From a bacterium (GTDB lineage: Bacteria; Moduliflexota; Moduliflexia; Moduliflexales; JAUQPW01), in NCBI GenBank assembly GCA_030550175.1, contig JAUQPW010000041.1:1-45337 (forward strand): a DNA stretch of 45,337 bases, in the 5' to 3' direction. Within the stretch, counting starts at the first letter, position 1, and each line of letters starts with the position of its first letter. Of the stretch, positions 17,716 to 27,321 are shown in pieces. Position numbers and translations under genes: made by a program. The notes beneath the pieces were generated by a model. The model was not told the origin of the DNA. It made no database searches and saw nothing but the letters and a program-made list of their open reading frames with translations.

Positions 17716-17823
17716 GTTTTTAAGCTGTTTCACCCAACAGATAGGAAGAACACAAAGAAAAGGTTCTCATGGATGTTACCTCAACCCAACTTTTAGGTCT
17801 TGGGGTTCTGTGTATCTTTGAGT

Positions 17824-19125
17824 ATGTTTCCGGCTATGTCTTTTATCTTACATGAAAGGGGAATGGCCCTTGTGTTAGTTCTTATGGTGAGTGCCCTTTT
17901 ATTTACAGCCCTTCTGACCGGCTATGCGATAATGGAAAGTGCGTTCAAAACGGCCGCTATAGAACTAAGCCGGGATCAGGTAACCAGTGTAACCTTGGCA
18001 GGGGTGGAAGATGCTCTGACCTGGTTTAGATCTACAGCTTACGGAAAACCTCCGGTCAAGACCGTTTTTGATCCCCTCAATGCTGGTCAGATGAGAGGAA
18101 CCACCCAGGTTCTCTTTCCAGAAACCCAGGATTCTTCCATAGGTATTGTACGAGATTTTCCTATAGGTTTAAATAATCGTTTATTCGGACACTATGAGGT
18201 TAAGAACACACTGGTTCAAGACATTACGAGCCAGCGACTCCCGGGGTCTGGTGCAAGCGGTTTAATCTGGCATATCCAGGTAGATGGGGCCATTTATAAA
18301 CGAGAGGATGCCACAGTTCCTTATAACCAAAGCCCGAATCAAGTTTTGCGAACTTTAACCATGGGTACAGAGATTCGCCGTATGGCATTAAGTCCCCCTC
18401 AGGCTGCCTTAACGACTTATCTGGCAAGCAACATCTGGATCCACAGCCAGGGTGAGGTCCGCAATGATAGTGGGACGGCGATTCTATATCGGGATAATAC
18501 TGGAAATATTACCAACGATGGGCTTTTAGTCGGAGGTCAGGGGGTTATCCTTTCGGATCCCCTATTTGACAGTGCGGTGGGTCCTCTCACGGTGTTTGGA
18601 ATGACCCTGGCTGAGTTTAAAGCTTTTGTCCAGAATAATTCCAGTGGAATTTACATCAATAACAGTGCCGATTTTAATTCGAAACTGGTGCCTTATCCCA
18701 GTAACTCTGCCACGCCACCTATCGTTTACATAGAGGGAAGTTCAGGATTTTCTACGGTAACGATTAATCTTTACGATACAAATACCAACTTACCCATAAA
18801 TGCTTATGGTGTGTTGGTCGCCGATGGAATAGATTTAACTATTTTAGGAGGTCCGTTGGGATGTGGGACCAATAATTGTGGTCAGTTCACAGGGTTTGTC
18901 TATGCAAGTGGAGCCCTGTCGGTGGATAACGGGGCAGTTATTTCTGGGGCCATTGTATCTACCCTGAAGAGTCAAGGGATTGGAGGATCTAAAGCCATTC
19001 AAATCGGAAGTAACAACGTAGGAGCCATCACAAGACTGGTTTACAACGGACCTTATATTTTTTCGGTTCTTAACCAGGCCATGGGCAATTACTCTATATC
19101 CTTGGCACCCTATATCCTTAGATAA
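17824..19125 (+). CDS. A: PilX-like pseudopilin with polymer-forming-type C-terminal region
   Basis: The protein is 433 aa from ATG 17824; 17836 is an alternative start and neither has a strong ribosome site. ERG|MALVLVLMVSALLF is a PilX-type prepilin N-terminus: a short leader, Gly at the cleavage point, then a hydrophobic helix without Glu5. The region after the helix (ESAFKTAAIELSRDQVTSV) matches the PilX core. The C-terminal about 130 residues (AYGVLVADGIDLTILGG, QFTGFVYASGALSV, GAVISGAIVS) show the short beta-rungs of bactofilin/DUF4900-type polymer-forming domains. PilX-type minor pilins sit at the pilus tip with PilV and PilW, which the next two genes encode. A paralogue lies at 29276. 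Confidence 0.8.
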   Translation: MFPAMSFILHERGMALVLVLMVSALLFTALLTGYAIMESAFKTAAIELSRDQVTSVTLAGVEDALTWFRSTAYGKPPVKTVFDPLNAGQMRGTTQVLFPETQDSSIGIVRDFPIGLNNRLFGHYEVKNTLVQDITSQRLPGSGASGLIWHIQVDGAIYKREDATVPYNQSPNQVLRTLTMGTEIRRMALSPPQAALTTYLASNIWIHSQGEVRNDSGTAILYRDNTGNITNDGLLVGGQGVILSDPLFDSAVGPLTVFGMTLAEFKAFVQNNSSGIYINNSADFNSKLVPYPSNSATPPIVYIEGSSGFSTVTINLYDTNTNLPINAYGVLVADGIDLTILGGPLGCGTNNCGQFTGFVYASGALSVDNGAVISGAIVSTLKSQGIGGSKAIQIGSNNVGAITRLVYNGPYIFSVLNQAMGNYSISLAPYILR

Positions 19126-19153
19126 AAAGGGCTTAAAAGGACCGTGAAAGTAA

Positions 19154-19206
19154 GGGAGTATGGGAGTAAATTCTCCTCTCCCCCACTTCCACACCTCCAT
19201 ACTCCC
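19154..19206. promoter_or_regulatory. Inverted repeat between A and B
   Basis: GGGAGTATGG (19154-19163) and CCATACTCCC (19197-19206) are exact 10-bp inverted arms around a 33-base pyrimidine-rich loop, 40 bases before the B start. It could be an attenuator or a stabilising processing hairpin that sets different levels for A and B. Confidence 0.4.
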
Positions 19207-19245
19207 CATCCCCTTGGCAGAATATACTCAATTTGAATTAAAAGT

Positions 19246-22200
19246 ATGGCTCGATTAAAGGAAGCGTCAGGTTTAAGTTTAATAGAACTGCTGGTAGCTG
19301 CTGCCATCATGGGCATCCTGGTGGTCGGAGCTATTACCTATCATACCACTGCCTACCGATCGACCACGCTTAATCAAGACCGTGCCTTTTGTACCCAGAA
19401 AGCGATTCAACTGGTTAATGAACTCAGAGAGAAAACTGCAGGCACAGATATCAGCTTATCCCTGTTACCTTTCGACCAGGTGATAGAGGATCTGTCTGGA
19501 ATAGTTCTAGGACAAACTTTTTCTCCAACCCTGAGTCTTCAAGTCACTCAAGATTTAACCCTATTTCCTGATTCCCCGGCGGCTCCCATCAGTGGTAATG
19601 TCAAAATAGGAAACCACTGGAAATTTCAAAGGCAGATCGATGTAAGGAGATTTTCCTATACCCAACCTGCCAACACCGAGGAACCCTTGCTGGTAACCGT
19701 CCGATGCTTTTATACCGATATTTCCGATCCCAATAAGGGGGGGTTCCCCCTGGCCGAGATAACCACCGTTATGAGAGGTCTGGTCCAGACTACTCCTACC
19801 AATCAAGTTTTCGACCTCTATGTTCTTGCCATCGAGAATATCCCAGGCTGGTGGGTGACCCAGTCTGCTCTTCGCCCTATTATTACCGATTCCATAAGCA
19901 AACTGCAGGCGACGAATCCGGGTCTTGGCTATCGTGTTCATTGGATTACTCGAAACGCCTTTGGTCGGGACAAAAGTTATACCCCTTTTATTAATACTAA
20001 CCCAGATATTACGACAGGCGTGTATGATGCCATTGATTCGGTTTATTATTATCCTGGTCTTTTGCAAACAACGAATAGTAGCTCCTTCTGGTTATTTGAT
20101 CCGACCTTTTTAAACAAGGGTAAAATTAATCCCGGACTAACAACGAATGGTATAGGCATGCCCATGACCGGGGCCAGTCCTCCGGGGGCCAGTATAACCA
20201 TTCCGGCAAATACCAATCAAAACTTCCCCGGTAATCCCGTGAATAACACAACTACCCGGCAAATTCTCAAGAGCGCCGGGATGCTCTACGACCCCACAGA
20301 TCCAGAACCCGATGATCCCACCCTGGCCGTTCGTTATGCATTAGCCGATTATTACAATCATGCCGTGCGTTATCCCGATGAATTGACCGAATACTGTATG
20401 CGCAAGTTCGGAAGCTTACCCAGTCGAAATACGATCACTAAGCTGTGGGAGTGTATTCCCGGTCATCCCCCACCTAATCTCCCGGCTAACTTTGTTCAAC
20501 AATATACAGAACCTTCTCTGGAACCCAGTCTCCGTATTTTATTGGAACAACTTTACCAAAATCCCGCTGCCTATCAAAACTCTTTGATTCTTAATGCCCA
20601 TGGCCAGGTACTTCCCCTACCTCCCATGAGGAACTATTCGGACCCGGCCAAATACCCACCGGATTTCCCAGGTATTCGGGTTGTTACACATCCAGAACAA
20701 CTGGAGTATCAAAATGGAAGTAACATTAAGTTACGAGTTTACTCTTTTTTGTCTTATATAAATCCTACCTGGACCACATCGAACTGCTATAATACCCCGA
20801 CCCCTACGTATGGACCAACGGCCATTCTGAGTAAGGACTGTAATCCTTTGAATATAAGTCCAGATCCATCTAATCTGGATAACGAAGTCCCCATTGTAAT
20901 TCGAATTACTGGAAAAGACCTTACCGGTTATTCCCTGAGTAATATATCCGTACAGCGGATTATGGGGAACCCAACGACGGGTTATTCCATGGACTTAGCT
21001 CCTACTTCAAAGCCTGCCAATCCTGATCATAACAAAATGTGGTATAGTTCCTACTATCTGCTGAATCCTTTAGGAGGGAATGATATTATTCTTCTGTTCT
21101 ATAATACTCCCCTACGACATGGACTGGCCGCTGATAATACAGGCCTTCCCGATGCAAGACGTCAGGATCTCTATGGGGTGGAATATCTTCCAGCGCCTGT
21201 GGGAAGCGATTTTAGTAGCAACCTTACCTCGAGCGGTACAGATTTTAAAAATACAGCCCGCTGGATCATCACTTTAGACAATACTTCCGGGAGATTAAAT
21301 GATACTCAACTGACCATTGAAACCCGCATTGGGTTATATCGAAATGCCGGGGAGCAAGATTCACAGTATATCAAACGACTCCTGGGCCCGGGTTATGATC
21401 CAACCAATCCCTATGTATATATGCCGGATACCCTCCAGACCAGTGATAACATCTACCTCTGGGGAAGTATTTATAAATTTGTTACAGCCCGTGGAATTCC
21501 CAGCAATGTTTCCAGGACTTATACGTGGATTTCCGATCTTACCTGTAATTCAGCCGGGGCAGATCCTTATCCCTGTATAAATCCTGCCGGTGATGGTTCT
21601 CCCTCTCAGCCTTATCGGGCCGGTCCATCGGGAATGCAGGGTCGGGACTTTCCGACTACCCTGCTTCCCAATACCGGGAATCCTTATCGCGCTCCCTTTA
21701 CAGAAAGGTTTCAGTTCATGGGGGATCCCCTTCACAATCCCTATTTGGATGTCAAGTTGGATCAGCGTTATAACTGGTACTTTCGGAGTATAAATAATAG
21801 TAATGGCCTCAGTGGTTTTATCAATACAGCCAACGGATGGGATGGCCGGGTACCTGTGGATTACCCTAGATTCTCTCAAGTTTATCGAATGGGTGTCCTC
21901 AGGAGCCGTTCTATCTATAGCAACATCACAGGAAGACCTTCTTATTATCTAAATCCCGGCGGGGTGATGGGGGCAGATGATGACTGGCCCTCGGCATATC
22001 CCCTTACAGAAAAAAATTGGATTCGCATCCCGAAAACCGGATTTGTAGATCGACCCGGGGATGGAAATGATACCTCCAATAATCCGAGCTATATTAATTT
22101 AAATGAAATGGTAGGCGGGCAGGGAGGTCGCACCCGAACGGTCCGGCAATTTGATGCAAATCCCCCTACCGGAGCAGCCTGGTATGCTAAAACCTGGTTA

Positions 22201-23490
22201 GGAGAGCTTTATCCAGATCTTCTTTCCGATGGATCTAATTACTATACCCTCAATGATATAGGCTGGAGAGATCGGGGAAATCTTCCTACCAGTAATAGTC
22301 CTGTTATTTTCAAAATGGACACAGAAAAGCAAACTTATCTGGGCTACAATGCTTCCCTGTCTACCCAGGACAATGGCCCTCCCAGTTTCTTCAATAATGA
22401 TACCCGGTATAATCATATTTCCTTGGGAAGCTCCTTTTATCAAACCTGTCAAGGTCTGAACATGGCTGGTACTTTTAATTTTAGTTTAAATAACAGGATC
22501 TTCACCGATCGTCCTTTTAAACCCGATCAGAATATAGGAAATCCCCCAGAATCGAGTATAACGCCTTATAATACCGGTCTGATGCGAACAAAAATTTCCT
22601 TATTCAGTCCTTTTTATTACCAGGACGGGAGTACCAACTGCAATACCATCAACTTCCCCAATCAGTTGGGAAGTGCTTTACTTCAGGTTCAGTTAAACCC
22701 TAATACCAGTGCTCAACCCGATGCCGATGATCAGTTTGGATACTTCCTCATGAACGGTTTGGCCCCCAGCGGGGATCCAGACCCAAACCTGGCCGCCAAT
22801 CCCAACGATTTCTTAGCCAAGTTCAATGTCATTGCCCTCACGTATGGGTTCATGCTGGCCGGTCAGCCCATACATCCCCTTACCAAAACCTTTCTCCCTC
22901 TAAGCCCTCAGAACATCCCATATGGGAGTATCCCTCAACTTCCCAGGGTTGAAGTTATACGCCCGGATCCAACCGATGTCCAGGCATTGTCAAATCCCAC
23001 TACCTTAACCATTGCCTGGAGAATTACCTGGCGACGCTGGGATGGTCAACCCTATACCCCGGACTACGATCCGTCCAGTTTTTATCAAACCACTCCGCTT
23101 TATTACATTCCCATGTATTCGGCCGATGGAGTTGAGTGGCGCTATATTATCGGAGATAATGATGTAGTCCCTATTCCCGCCGATAAATGGCCAGACCGCA
23201 CGGCTCTACCCAAACAAGACGGCGGAACTTACAACCCTATTGTAGACCCTTTTAACAAGATGCATTACATGTGTCGGGGAGCAGGAACCCCTGATTGTCC
23301 GGGAACGATCAACAGCCCCTTAACCCTTGAACAGTATGTCTGGAATGTAGCTGCACTGAATCCTCCTTTAAACCTGGGTGCATCGAATAATCCCCCCGGA
23401 CAGGTTTATACCATTCGGGTTGTAGTTTATCGAAAAAACATCTATAATCACTTTGCCTATCATGACCTGCAAATCAGGATCACGCCTTGA
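19246..23490 (+). CDS. B: giant PilV-like pseudopilin (1414 aa)
   Basis: The leader KEASG|LSLIELL has a class III prepilin cleavage site after Gly9 and Glu5 in the mature form, followed by the hydrophobic helix (AAAIMGILVVGAITYHTT) and a PilV-like continuation. Ordinary PilV proteins have 150-250 residues; this one adds over 1,150 aromatic-, Pro-, Asn- and Tyr-rich residues of unknown fold. Recognisable blocks shared with B' include YALADYYNHAVRYPDELTEY, VVTHPEQLEYQNGSN and ARWIITLDNTSG. The last about 200 residues look like an FN3/Ig-like beta sandwich (TLTIAWRITWRRWDGQPYT, PLYYIPMYSADGVEWRY, YTIRVVVYRKNIYNHF). B probably forms a large exposed tip or adhesin, perhaps replacing PilY1, which is absent here. 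Its 3' end overlaps the start of C. Confidence 0.8.
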   Translation: MARLKEASGLSLIELLVAAAIMGILVVGAITYHTTAYRSTTLNQDRAFCTQKAIQLVNELREKTAGTDISLSLLPFDQVIEDLSGIVLGQTFSPTLSLQVTQDLTLFPDSPAAPISGNVKIGNHWKFQRQIDVRRFSYTQPANTEEPLLVTVRCFYTDISDPNKGGFPLAEITTVMRGLVQTTPTNQVFDLYVLAIENIPGWWVTQSALRPIITDSISKLQATNPGLGYRVHWITRNAFGRDKSYTPFINTNPDITTGVYDAIDSVYYYPGLLQTTNSSSFWLFDPTFLNKGKINPGLTTNGIGMPMTGASPPGASITIPANTNQNFPGNPVNNTTTRQILKSAGMLYDPTDPEPDDPTLAVRYALADYYNHAVRYPDELTEYCMRKFGSLPSRNTITKLWECIPGHPPPNLPANFVQQYTEPSLEPSLRILLEQLYQNPAAYQNSLILNAHGQVLPLPPMRNYSDPAKYPPDFPGIRVVTHPEQLEYQNGSNIKLRVYSFLSYINPTWTTSNCYNTPTPTYGPTAILSKDCNPLNISPDPSNLDNEVPIVIRITGKDLTGYSLSNISVQRIMGNPTTGYSMDLAPTSKPANPDHNKMWYSSYYLLNPLGGNDIILLFYNTPLRHGLAADNTGLPDARRQDLYGVEYLPAPVGSDFSSNLTSSGTDFKNTARWIITLDNTSGRLNDTQLTIETRIGLYRNAGEQDSQYIKRLLGPGYDPTNPYVYMPDTLQTSDNIYLWGSIYKFVTARGIPSNVSRTYTWISDLTCNSAGADPYPCINPAGDGSPSQPYRAGPSGMQGRDFPTTLLPNTGNPYRAPFTERFQFMGDPLHNPYLDVKLDQRYNWYFRSINNSNGLSGFINTANGWDGRVPVDYPRFSQVYRMGVLRSRSIYSNITGRPSYYLNPGGVMGADDDWPSAYPLTEKNWIRIPKTGFVDRPGDGNDTSNNPSYINLNEMVGGQGGRTRTVRQFDANPPTGAAWYAKTWLGELYPDLLSDGSNYYTLNDIGWRDRGNLPTSNSPVIFKMDTEKQTYLGYNASLSTQDNGPPSFFNNDTRYNHISLGSSFYQTCQGLNMAGTFNFSLNNRIFTDRPFKPDQNIGNPPESSITPYNTGLMRTKISLFSPFYYQDGSTNCNTINFPNQLGSALLQVQLNPNTSAQPDADDQFGYFLMNGLAPSGDPDPNLAANPNDFLAKFNVIALTYGFMLAGQPIHPLTKTFLPLSPQNIPYGSIPQLPRVEVIRPDPTDVQALSNPTTLTIAWRITWRRWDGQPYTPDYDPSSFYQTTPLYYIPMYSADGVEWRYIIGDNDVVPIPADKWPDRTALPKQDGGTYNPIVDPFNKMHYMCRGAGTPDCPGTINSPLTLEQYVWNVAALNPPLNLGASNNPPGQVYTIRVVVYRKNIYNHFAYHDLQIRITP

Positions 23491-24805
23491 TAAAAGCGAG
23501 AATCTAATAAAATCCGTATCGGGGGTAACGCTGGTTGAAATCCTGGTGGTCGTTGCCATTCTGGGAATTCTTAGCCTTATTTTGTATGATCTTAACATCA
23601 GTATCTTGACCTCTAACCTGTTCATTGAAATCAAAAACGACTTATCCAGCCAGGGTCAACAGGCCCTTAACAGGATAAAAAACCGATTGATCTCCTCGCG
23701 GCTCCTGTTGGCCGATAAATACAATAAAAGTACCAATACTTGGACTGGAATAGGGAGTTATTATATCAGCCTGCTGGAACCCTCCACCCAATATCCCTCC
23801 CTTCCTACTATTACCCCCCTCAATCTCAACCCAACTGGGGATTATTGTAATGTTATCCCCCGAATCGACAGCCGAATAGTTAGTAATCAAACCCGATTGG
23901 TAACCTTATTGATACCTTCTGATCCTAACCAACCAGACACTGGGTTAAGTGCAACTAGTATAGGAAATTCCATTTTGTTTGCAGAAACCCTATCCCCTCG
24001 TAGAATTCGGCATGTTGCCGTGAACAATACCGTCGAGAATTTTCTCGTGGATACGTACCGCCTCAATTTTTATTACCTTTATCAGAAAAATGGAATTGAA
24101 ATAGCCGGAAAAAACTATTCTATTGGCTTAATCCAGTGGGAAAGCGAGCCGTTCGCCGATTATGCCCAACTCCGTCAGATCATCGCTTATCTCATTCAAC
24201 AAGGTGCGGGGACCGCCAATACCCTAACCGATATGTTAGATCAATTAAAAAATCCTTCTATCTCTCCTTTTCCAGAAGAAAGAGGAAACCTCCCTTTAAC
24301 TTATGCATGGGATGTAACCAATGCCACCCTTATTGATACGACCAACCCTTCCACTATCGCCGCTTCTATACGCGAAAACTTTTATAATTTGGTCTATAAC
24401 ACCACCTTTACACCTACCAATAATACTTCCAAGGCTTTGACATCGGTGGGATCAGGCTTCATCATTCCCCAACGACAGGTTGTGAACCTTTTACCCGGCA
24501 TAGAAACAGGAGCTACCCAGGGACGGACCCCTTACTCGATTGCTTTCAATAATAACTCCAGTGGAGGTCTCTCAAACCTTATACCTAAAAATATCCCCCA
24601 TCTGGTCCCGATCCGTTTCAATCCCTATGATACGACCAGTAGTTTTCCTCACCCCAAATTTATGGGTGGCTTCGAGATCGGTATTATCCCCAACACGACG
24701 GTGGGATATCAGGTCAATTTAAGGTTAGTTCTGATGGCCGATTCTACCGTTCTCCGTCGGATGTCTTCTCAAGAAACCATTGTTTTAGTTGCTACAAGAA
24801 ACTAA
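23462..24805 (+). CDS. C: PilW-like pseudopilin
   Basis: The protein is 447 aa. ATG 23462 is preferred; it overlaps the end of B by 29 bases, implying translational coupling (TTG 23453 is less likely). KSVSG|VTLVEILVVVAILG is a class III prepilin signal with Glu5. The following stretch, LSSQGQQALNRIKNRLISS, is the PilW-type amphipathic helix. The remaining about 350 residues are probably a beta-rich globular head without a recognised domain. The tail (MGGFEIGIIPNTTVGYQVNL, then RLVLMA) is strongly conserved in paralogue C'. Confidence 0.8.
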   Translation: MTCKSGSRLDKSENLIKSVSGVTLVEILVVVAILGILSLILYDLNISILTSNLFIEIKNDLSSQGQQALNRIKNRLISSRLLLADKYNKSTNTWTGIGSYYISLLEPSTQYPSLPTITPLNLNPTGDYCNVIPRIDSRIVSNQTRLVTLLIPSDPNQPDTGLSATSIGNSILFAETLSPRRIRHVAVNNTVENFLVDTYRLNFYYLYQKNGIEIAGKNYSIGLIQWESEPFADYAQLRQIIAYLIQQGAGTANTLTDMLDQLKNPSISPFPEERGNLPLTYAWDVTNATLIDTTNPSTIAASIRENFYNLVYNTTFTPTNNTSKALTSVGSGFIIPQRQVVNLLPGIETGATQGRTPYSIAFNNNSSGGLSNLIPKNIPHLVPIRFNPYDTTSSFPHPKFMGGFEIGIIPNTTVGYQVNLRLVLMADSTVLRRMSSQETIVLVATRN

Positions 24806-25004
24806 TCTCCTTTCCCCCAGGAGTTTGACCTCACCTACCGGCGGTCAGAGCCTTTTCGGTTTATCGCAAACAGGGAAGTCAAAAGCGATACTCGTGAAAA
24901 ATCAATACAGATACGGTTTAAGTATGTATGTCAATTTCAAACGAACACCGCTCTATGATTTTCATGCTTTTTAAATTGTTACAGTCACGGGTTTGACAAT
25001 ATTG

Positions 25005-25034
25005 TTGACAAGATTATTTGGTTATTATTATAAT
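25005..25034 (+). promoter_or_regulatory. Consensus sigma70 promoter of HK2; near-leaderless transcript
   Basis: TTGACA (25005-25010) and TATAAT (25029-25034) are both perfect consensus hexamers with an 18-base spacer. Transcription would begin at about 25041, three bases before ATG 25044, and no Shine-Dalgarno is present, so HK2 mRNA may be leaderless. This also rules out the upstream TTG (24993) as start. A second TTGACA sits at 24993-24998. Confidence 0.7.
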
Positions 25035-25043
25035 TTTTCTCCC

Positions 25044-27227
25044 ATGAAAGAAAACTCCAGAACCCAGGTCAAAATTTTCTTTTTACTGATGGGCTTGTTG
25101 CCTCTCTTGTCGGCTTCTCTTTTGTTTTTGTCTATTACAAAGAACACCCTAAAAGAAACCACCCACCGTTCTTTACAAATCCTTGCAGAAAGCGTCGCGA
25201 AGGATATCTCACAAATTGTGTTATGGGGTTACACCGATATCCAGCATCTTGCTTATAGTTCCCTTCCTGGGAGTGCAGACATCTCGCTGGCAGCAAAAAT
25301 GCCCGGTAAGCCAGGGTTCTACAGATTTTATGATCAACTCCTCTTAGTCAATCCGGAAGGAAAGGTTATCACTTCTACCCTCTCTTCGGGTTTAGAAAGT
25401 TATGCAGATCAGAGTTGGTTTCGTAAAGTTAAAGAGGAGAAAGTCTCTATGGTAGCCCTCCACTTTCTTGAACCTCCCCAAGCAGTTCTTATCTTTGCAG
25501 CTCCTGTTTTGGATTCAGGAAATAATATTCGTTATATTTTAGAGGGTCAGATCGGCTTAAAACGCATCTGGGAAATCATAGATAAGGCCCGAATCGGGCA
25601 CTCTGGTTATACCATGTTGATCGATAAAACCGGAAGGGTATTGGCCCATCCGGATAAAAAGATAATCTTAAAGTTCCTGGATTCTCCATTTCTTAAAAAA
25701 GTGTTGCAAAATGACCTTAAAATTACCTCTTATACCCTGCAAGGAACCGAAGTTTTAGCGGCTTCTTCTTTATTAACTTCTGAGGCACGGGATATTTTTC
25801 CCGACTGGTATGTCGTGGCTGTTCAATCGGAGAATGAAGCTTTTGCAGTCATAAAGGCCGTTGAAAGTTGGACCTGGATTATGCTGGGCACCGGGTTATT
25901 TTTCGTGGCCATGCAGGTCCTGGAAAGTTATGCCAAAAATCTTAAACGACCGGTCCAGGATCGAATTCTAGAACTGGAAGCCGAACGAGAAAAGGCAAAA
26001 AATCAGGCCCAAAAACTGGCCACCCTCAATGATATTGTTCAGATGATTAGCTCGACCTTGGACCTGGAGGAAGTCCTCCGACTGGCCGTGACTACTGCAG
26101 GAGAGATCTTAGAAGCCGATCAAGGTGTATTGATGCTTATCGAAAAGGGGAGTGGATACATCCGCTCTAAATATGAATATCAGCAAAGTAAATCTCAAAC
26201 AGAACTGATCAATATTCAGATCTCTTTGGAACTTTACCCTGAACTTAAAAAAGCTCTTCAGACCCAAAAGCCTGTCATAGTTAGCGATGTTCGGAAGGAT
26301 CCTCTCATGCGTGAAGTCGGCCATCTCTTGGCTAAATCGGAAGTTCGGTCTGTGATGGTTTTCCCTTTGATTCTTGAAGAAAAGATACTCGGACTCTTGG
26401 TCCTCCGCTGGCATGAAAGGATCCGTGTTTTTAAAAGAGAGGATATTTATCTTGGAGAAACTATTGCCAATCAAATTGCCATTGCCCTGAACAATGCTCA
26501 GTTATTTATCGAGGGACGGAAGCAGGAGCAGATGAAAAGTGAGGTTATCAGCATGACGGTCCATGACCTCAAAACGCCTCTGGTGGCTATTATAGGTTTT
26601 TCAGAACTTCTGATGCGTATCCTTTCCAAGGAAAATCGAATTCAAGAAGAAAGATACCTTCGTAACATTCTTTATTATGCCAATTTCCTGTTGGGAATGA
26701 TCCAGGATACCCTGGGGGTCCACAAAATGGAAGAAGGCACCCTTAAGTTGCAAGAAAAGACGGTACCACTTCCCCTGTTGATTCAATCGGTCGTTGGGCA
26801 ATTCGAGGTACTGGCAGAACAGGAGGGTATTACGCTGATGACCCAAATTCCTGATCATCTCCCTTCTGTATGGGTAGATGATCAAATTTTTATCCGAGTT
26901 ATGGCAAATGTTCTCCATAACGGGATTAAACATACCCCTCGAGGCGGAAAAATCGTTCTTCAAGCTGAGAAGCAAGAAAACGGAGAAATTTACATAAAGA
27001 TTCAGGATACCGGAATGGGAATACCGGCTACCTATCTGGATAAGATTTTTGATAAGTATATCCAGGTGGAGAGTCGAAAAACCAGATCAGAAATCTCCGT
27101 AGGACTTGGACTTTACTTTTGTAAGCTGGCCATGGAAGCCCATGGCGGTCGGATATGGGCAGAAAGCCAAGAAGGAAAAGGGAGTATCTTTTATCTGACG
27201 ATTCCACCCAACCGGGTCATTTCTTAA
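25044..27227 (+). CDS. HK2: Cache-GAF-HisKA-HATPase sensor histidine kinase
   Basis: This 727-aa paralogue of HK1 contains helix 1 (IFFLLMGLLPLLSASLLFL), a double-Cache-like sensor (TMLIDKTGRVLAHPDKK), helix 2 (WIMLGTGLFFVAMQVL), a short linker, GAF, HisKA with His507 in MTVHDLKTPLVAI, and HATPase (N-box NVLHNGIKHTP, DTGMGIP, GLGLYFCK). The HAMP domain found in HK1 is missing: LESYAKNL joins directly to KRPVQDRILELEAERE. The kinase core is intact, so it should autophosphorylate. The NtrC-family regulator 94 bases downstream is the likely phosphotransfer partner. The start follows from the promoter at 25005-25034. Confidence 0.94.
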   Translation: MKENSRTQVKIFFLLMGLLPLLSASLLFLSITKNTLKETTHRSLQILAESVAKDISQIVLWGYTDIQHLAYSSLPGSADISLAAKMPGKPGFYRFYDQLLLVNPEGKVITSTLSSGLESYADQSWFRKVKEEKVSMVALHFLEPPQAVLIFAAPVLDSGNNIRYILEGQIGLKRIWEIIDKARIGHSGYTMLIDKTGRVLAHPDKKIILKFLDSPFLKKVLQNDLKITSYTLQGTEVLAASSLLTSEARDIFPDWYVVAVQSENEAFAVIKAVESWTWIMLGTGLFFVAMQVLESYAKNLKRPVQDRILELEAEREKAKNQAQKLATLNDIVQMISSTLDLEEVLRLAVTTAGEILEADQGVLMLIEKGSGYIRSKYEYQQSKSQTELINIQISLELYPELKKALQTQKPVIVSDVRKDPLMREVGHLLAKSEVRSVMVFPLILEEKILGLLVLRWHERIRVFKREDIYLGETIANQIAIALNNAQLFIEGRKQEQMKSEVISMTVHDLKTPLVAIIGFSELLMRILSKENRIQEERYLRNILYYANFLLGMIQDTLGVHKMEEGTLKLQEKTVPLPLLIQSVVGQFEVLAEQEGITLMTQIPDHLPSVWVDDQIFIRVMANVLHNGIKHTPRGGKIVLQAEKQENGEIYIKIQDTGMGIPATYLDKIFDKYIQVESRKTRSEISVGLGLYFCKLAMEAHGGRIWAESQEGKGSIFYLTIPPNRVIS

Positions 27228-27321
27228 CCCCAAAAGAGGGAGGGAAGAACGAGAGAGGAGAAGAATAGGTGAGCAGAGGGTTTCTCCCGCTCTCCTACTT
27301 TTCGTGAATCGCTTTTAACCT

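Noticed and set aside
19561..20067. 168-codon open frame antisense to B
   Set aside because: It lies wholly opposite a clearly conserved prepilin gene, is rich in Ile, Gly and Arg with no domain or ribosome site, and is a mirror of the B codon pattern. The same holds for the long antisense frame at 33510-34034.
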